Both the position numbers and the translations under genes were made by a program. A stretch of 64,000 bases of DNA from Pseudisothecium myosuroides (Eukaryota; Streptophyta; Bryopsida; Hypnales; Lembophyllaceae), in NCBI GenBank assembly GCA_951799445.1, contig OX637288.1, forward strand, positions 31,475,288-31,539,287. The letters are read 5' to 3'. The notes under the pieces were generated by a model that saw only the letters and a list, made by a program, of their open reading frames with translations, had not been told where the DNA came from and ran no database searches. Positions 59,201 to 64,000 of this stretch are shown here, in pieces. Within the stretch, counting starts at the first letter, position 1. Each line of letters starts with the position of its first letter.

Positions 59201-59777
59201 TTAACCCCTAAACGTCTGGATTCATCTCCAAAATTGACAATTTGAGAAAAACCATTATAAACTACAGTTTGGAAGAATATTTTGGAATTGGTATACAAAT
59301 GAAAGCTGTAGATTTTGATTTTTAAATTCTATCCGTACAGTTAGATCTACTAATGCTATCACCAATCTTTTTCTATAAATTTTGAAAAGAAAATTTCAGA
59401 ATTCCTTCTAAATTCAATTACAAGTAAAATACTATCATTTTTTGAGTAAAACTTGTTGGAATGGATTTGAAATAAGGTTCTCTTCATATGGTGATTTTTT
59501 GAAATTTTTGTGACCTTTACATCTTTGACCTCATTTTTGAACATCTAGTTTTGAACTAAAGTCAATGCAAATTGACCACTTGACATACTTCCACATTTGT
59601 AATTTTAGAAATGTATATATTCTAGTAACACCAAATCCAACCGATGGATAGGACAACAATTTGATAAAGTATCACCAAAAATTAGGATGACTTTCATCCA
59701 AGCAGGAATGAGACAGAAACAAGGATCTGAATCTGTTCATCATCCAAAAAATGGATGTCGGAGCGCTCCAGGGTTAA
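59201..59777. mobile_element. Candidate short TTAA element, about 569 bp
   Basis: TTAACCCCTAAACGTCTGG at the left and GAGCGCTCCAGGGTTAA at the right give TTAA on both sides with CCC and GGG ends. The terminal repeats are poorly matched beyond that. A similar right end (GCGCTCCGGGGTTA) lies near 51,150, suggesting a subfamily. Confidence 0.4.
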
Positions 59778-61808
59778 TCATCAATTTATTTGTACCACAG
59801 AGATGTGCTACACTAGAGGTCAGTGTTGCCAAGAAACTTGAAGAACTTGATCGATGTGTATCAATCTATAATTGTTGAAGAGGCTTACGCTGATCGACAT
59901 ATCGATGCAAGAATGAGCAACACAGCATGCGTGGGTCCTATTACTGTGACCCTGTGACCCCACTCACAAAAAAACCAATTTATTATCAATCACATGTTGG
60001 AGGTGCTTGCATCGTTGGCACTGTTACATATTGCCCACATTTCCTTGCGTTATGAAAGATTGTTGTTAGTGCTCAAGAATTTACAAAATCAAAAGATTGA
60101 AACTTACATAACAATAGACAACATTTTTGGAGAGCTGTGAACAATCCAAAATTTTTCTCCAAAACCCCCTGCTTGTAACCCTTGCTAGCTCTCTAGCCAC
60201 CTAAGAGTTCAACAATTATAAAGGAGAGATGGTCTAAACACATGTAGGAAAAGTCACATACTATTGTAACAAAGAACAGTTGCTAAGTCCAAGTGTGGCC
60301 ATAACTTTACTCATACACACACCAACATATTGGTTTCCTAACATCATGTATGATAACAATATAATTGTAGTTGATTGGCAAATTCAGCACAATTGCCAAT
60401 CAAATTAATTGGGTCTGCAGTGATTTGCTTTTCCTTCAATTGGCTCATTGATACAAGGAAGTTGGTAGTTTTGGCTTAAAGGTGAACTCATTGACCTATA
60501 ACCCATCAAATAAGCAATTCTTGACATGATCTAGGCAGTGCAAGGTAAAATAAATATTTTTGGAGGTGCAATGATAGAAATGACGGGGATTGCAAAAAGT
60601 TTGGTAATTTTATTGCTTGAAGTGAAATTATTATGAATTTTGGGGAGGCAAAAGGTGCTCTAGACCCATAGCCAATGTCTAGACTCTTCCAATTCGGATC
60701 ATTCAAGAACTACTTTCCTACTCATTATTTCCTACTTTCTTGGTCAATACGTTGGGACATTTGTCATAAACTTATGAGTCCCAATTTTGAAAAGGAGAAA
60801 GAAATGCAGGACATTAAACTTGTAGCACGAAGTGGGATGAGCACGGTAAATTTTGTGTTCTCTAGAGTATAAGTAAGAAAAAGCCCCCTATTTTGTGCCT
60901 TGTTTAGGGTATGTTTTAGACCTCTCTTGCCTAATTTGGGGTTTGTGATTGCAAATATAAATTCAAAATTTGCAAATTTTATCATGTGTGGCAAATAAAA
61001 AATTCCTACATTTTCCACCAAGGTAAATCCACCCTATTGGTCCCACTTTGTGAGATGAGTTTAATGTCCTGCAAAATAAAACACCCCAAGCTTTGCTTGG
61101 AAGTCTGTTCTAACATTGGTTGGAAATCACTACACCCTACCAGTTAAGTCGGGGTGAATTGGCCTCCTTGCTCAGCCTTTCAAAGTCATTCCAGTGGGGC
61201 AAGTAAAAAAAAAGCCCCCTATTCTGTGCTTGTATTAATTTACCTTGTACACCTCTCTCCTACCTAGTTTGCGGCCTTCGATTGCAAATATGATCTCAAA
61301 ATTTGCAAATTTTTTCGTATGTGGAAAATAAAAAAATTCAACGTTTCCCAGACGGGCCAAGCGAGGGGGCCAGTTCAACTTGGTCTCAGGGTGTTTTTTT
61401 AGGCCTCATGGGGCCAGACTCCAATGTTGTGGCACAGACACAGTGGTCTATATCTGGAGGGAACATCCTCCATTTCTTGCATGGTGCACTCTCTTCAACA
61501 TACCCAACTTTTCAAGGGCATAAAAACCTGCTCTTTTCATTCCTTTTAGTATAGGAAGTGTCCAGGGTCCCGTGTTGGATTGGGTTGGCATTGGCTTGCA
61601 GGAGATGCATAGCAGGGTTGCCCAGTTTCCATAGACATTTTAAACCACATTATCATGTCCTTTGTCCTAGGGCAGCACCGCAGCAGTACTGAATTAATTG
61701 GCACATGGAAGTCACGTAAATTAAAGAGCCAGGGACACAATGTAGAGGTTCCTTTCCAGATCTCCCATGCAGAGTATTCAGACATGGGTGTCTGGCAAGT
61801 GATTGATT
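59778..61808. other. Gene-free DNA with dispersed repeats
   Basis: About 60,530-60,760 is the inverse copy of 38,830-39,060. A diverged direct duplication starts AAAGCCCCCTATT near 60,880 and 61,211 and continues through TCAAAATTTGCAAATTTT in both units. Its inverse relative is near 48,300-48,490. No gene is supported. Confidence 0.55.
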
Positions 61809-61995
61809 TTAATCCCTAAAGGTCCAAGGCCTTTTTTCTGCAAAAAAACACTCAAAACTGTCATTCTATAGCAAAGAGTAGAAAAAATTAAAAATTGTTT
61901 TTTTTTTAACATCTAACCGTAGGATCTTACACCTAACTGATATGAGAATGTGTGGAAAAAATTTCAGAATTTTTGACCACACAAATGGCAAGATA
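61809..61995 (+). mobile_element. TTAA element, 3'-truncated fragment
   Basis: TTAA at 61809-61812 is followed by TCCCTAAAGGTCCAAGGCC. The next 180 bases match the start of the 15.73-kb element, to about GGCAAGATA, where homology stops. Confidence 0.65.
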
Positions 61996-62230
61996 CTGTA
62001 TATAGACACACATACATTTGTTTGTAAATTTATGATTTTCATTTGCTAACAAACCAGGCAACGACACACATCCCTTCCTTTCCCAAACCACCACCAGCCA
62101 GTACTGAGCACTAACTCTCCCACGCACTGATTAAGTTAAGCTTAGTTTCAGCATTTAAACGAGCCCTGTACCGTCAGAGGTCAGTCCTTTCTTTTCCGCA
62201 TTGAATCGTCTCTGAGCGGAAGTTAACTTC

Positions 62231-62353
62231 AACGTCAGAATTCTACTTCTTTTTCGAAACAAATGAAACGGAATTTCATTGCAACTGAAAGGAGAAATAA
62301 GTTAGAAGATCGCCAGCCTCAAGTGGCCTGGCGAGAAGACAACGTCAGAATTC
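62231..62353 (-). mobile_element. Short retroposed insertion, 97 bp, with 13-bp target duplication
   Basis: AACGTCAGAATTC is present exactly at 62231-62243 and 62341-62353. The insert between begins TACTTCTTTTTCGAAAC, which looks like a T-rich (reverse A-tail) end like that of the LINE at 33.5 kb. A severely 5'-truncated LINE is the most likely source. Confidence 0.72.
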
Positions 62354-63540
62354 AGATGGATTCAGGTAAGTGAAGCAAGCAACGTGGTGGTGGACATTGA
62401 TGGAAGTGGGTACCCAGCATTGAATGTGTCACAGAGGATGACTATACAGTAATCCGAATCACAAATGGCCACCGCCCTATTTCAACTATTTGCACCCACT
62501 TTTGAAGCTCCTTCTTCTTCGAACTCATCTTTAGCTAAGTTTTGAGCTCCATACATTCCTATGTTGCAGCTCCAGTTAGCTGAGCTGAGCTAACACGCGG
62601 CTGTGACGTCTGAGCTGGTGAGTTTTGGAGCTTCAAATGTGTGGAAATGGACTTGGTGGACTGATGTTTGAGGTTGGTAGATTGAGAGAGAGAGAGAGAG
62701 TGAGTACACTTTGACTGCTAATTAGCTGCTGCATGCTGCTATTCTCCTTCTGTTGTTGATGACGCCATTGCTGTACGTTAGAGTGAAATTTGAAGATTGT
62801 ATGGATTTGGATGATAAGAAAAGGAAGAGCTGTCGAAAGTCTTCGTGCTCTGGGTTTAGTAGGCTCCCGGCCACATTATGAAGCTGTATGTTTGTACGTG
62901 GATCACAGGTTTCGGCGGAGTAATGCTTTGGTCGATCTTGTAATGCTGGTCTTTTCGGTCTCACAGCTTTGGTTAGAACTTGTTTTTGAACTATGGTTTT
63001 CATTTCATGCTATTTGGTCTCACAATGCTGCATTCCTGCTTCACAGCTTTTGGTTTGAACTTGTTTCATATTGATTTTTATGACTCGATATTTTTGCTCA
63101 TAATGCATGCTGTTGCCCAGCTTAAAAACATTCGTTCTGGTTCTTCATTCAGTTGGAGCATCCTTTGAAAGAGTTTTCGTTTTTCTGTTTTTCACTCTGA
63201 CTAGTGTAGTGTCGGTAAAACTTACTCGACTAGTGGGAGTTTTGAATCTTTTGCATGTGTAACTGCTATCGCAGAGTTCAAGGGTTCTCTACAGAGATTT
63301 ATAAGCCAAATGACTTATTATTACTTTCAGTTTGCCGTGACAATGTTACCATCTTTCACTGATCATTTTTTCTTAACCAAACGAAAGGATATAGCCAACA
63401 AGCTTCACATGATTAAAGAGCATTAATGCTGAATTTATATGGCCAGCCTGTACGCAATGTTGTCATACCATTTGCTTCAGAGTCTGCTTCCCTAATTATC
63501 TCACTTTGTCAATCTCTTTACCAGGGTTTGGAAGAACAGA
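62354..63540 (+). promoter_or_regulatory. Upstream region and probable leader of the GDSL gene
   Basis: The composition is leader-like, and a GA microsatellite (62,684-62,700) is present, as often near plant transcription starts. Short frames here are without domains. A CAG acceptor-like site (TTTACCAG near 63,524) precedes the ATG, so a leader intron is possible. The exact start site is unknown. Confidence 0.35.
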
Positions 63541-64000
63541 ATGGCACACATGGAATGCGCAGTGATGTTGCTATTGGGCCTGATTGCGTTCATAGCTGGT
63601 GCGGACGCCCAGAGCAAAAATGCTCCGGCTACTTTTGTATTCGGAGATTCCCTTGTGGATGTGGGCAACAACAACTACTTTTTCACCCTTGCGACGGCGG
63701 ATCACAAACCCTATGGAGTGGACTTTACTGGGCAACAAGCCACGGGTCGGTTCTGCAATGGAAAAATCATCCCCGATCTCGTCAGTACGTTTTGATTGAG
63801 CTCTCAACTTTCACATTCTCCTTAAAAAGTTCAAATTCAAATCAAATCTCCAAGTTAAAAAAAAATGAATGGTTGCAGCCAGGGTGCTCAATTTGAACAT
63901 GCTGTGCAGATGACTATCTTGGGACTCCTTACCCTCTGCCAGTGCTCGCCCCAGAAGCGACGGGAAATAATCTTCTACATGGGGTCAACTTGGCTTCGGC
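63541..64000 (+). CDS. GDSL esterase/lipase, N-terminal part (cut by window edge)
   Basis: Exon 1 runs from ATG 63541 to 63784 (GTACG donor). Exon 2 starts at 63911 after GTGCAG and reaches the window end; phases join as LVNDYLGTPYP. A signal peptide (residues 1 to about 23) precedes block I, FVFGDSLVDVGNNNYF, which holds the catalytic Ser and shows the SGNH/GDSL plant subfamily. The later part reads LLHGVNLAS, matching the conserved block after the first intron. Family members are secreted lipid or ester hydrolases acting at the cell wall or cuticle; the substrate cannot be told. The catalytic Asp and His lie beyond the window. Confidence 0.9.

Overview
The window looks like nuclear DNA of a land plant. 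It carries spliced genes with GT-AG introns, a plant LRR receptor kinase, a plant-type long-coiled-coil guanylate-binding protein and a GDSL lipase, in AT-rich intergenic DNA crowded with small DNA transposons. Compact introns (about 80-580 bp) and a DUF7869-like mobile-element gene suggest an early-diverging plant such as a bryophyte. That placement is inference; nothing here identifies a species.

Layout. 1-7 kb: repeats and gene-poor DNA. 7.36-11.31 kb (+): five-exon LRR receptor kinase of the CLV1/HAESA class. 11.3-17.2 kb: no gene, one TTAA-flanked element. 17.2-32.6 kb: a decayed element of about 15.4 kb bounded by inverted repeats. It holds two divergent genes, a transposase-like gene on the minus strand and a large plus-strand gene ending in an FCP1-type phosphatase domain, plus a second FCP1-like fragment. 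Its non-coding parts are filled with a TATCGGCT...AGCCGATA palindromic motif. A 1,076-bp fold-back element has inserted into an exon of the plus-strand gene. 32.9-34.6 kb: a CACTA-type MITE and the 3' end of a LINE. 36.9-38.35 kb (+): intronless, GC-rich vanadium-haloperoxidase-like gene with two active-site residues replaced. 39.65-46.90 kb (-): 17-exon GBPL3-like GTPase, reconstructed completely. 47-63 kb: repeats, Stowaway and TTAA elements, no secure gene. 63.54-64 kb (+): first two exons of a GDSL esterase/lipase, cut by the window edge.

The host genes do not form a pathway. The two points most worth following are the composite 15-kb element, whose premature stops are nearly all TAG as expected from decay at methylated CHG sites, and a family of TTAA-flanked, CCC...GGG-ended elements of 919-930 bp. 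For a nested 222-bp relative, an empty site elsewhere in the window shows the TTAA duplication directly.
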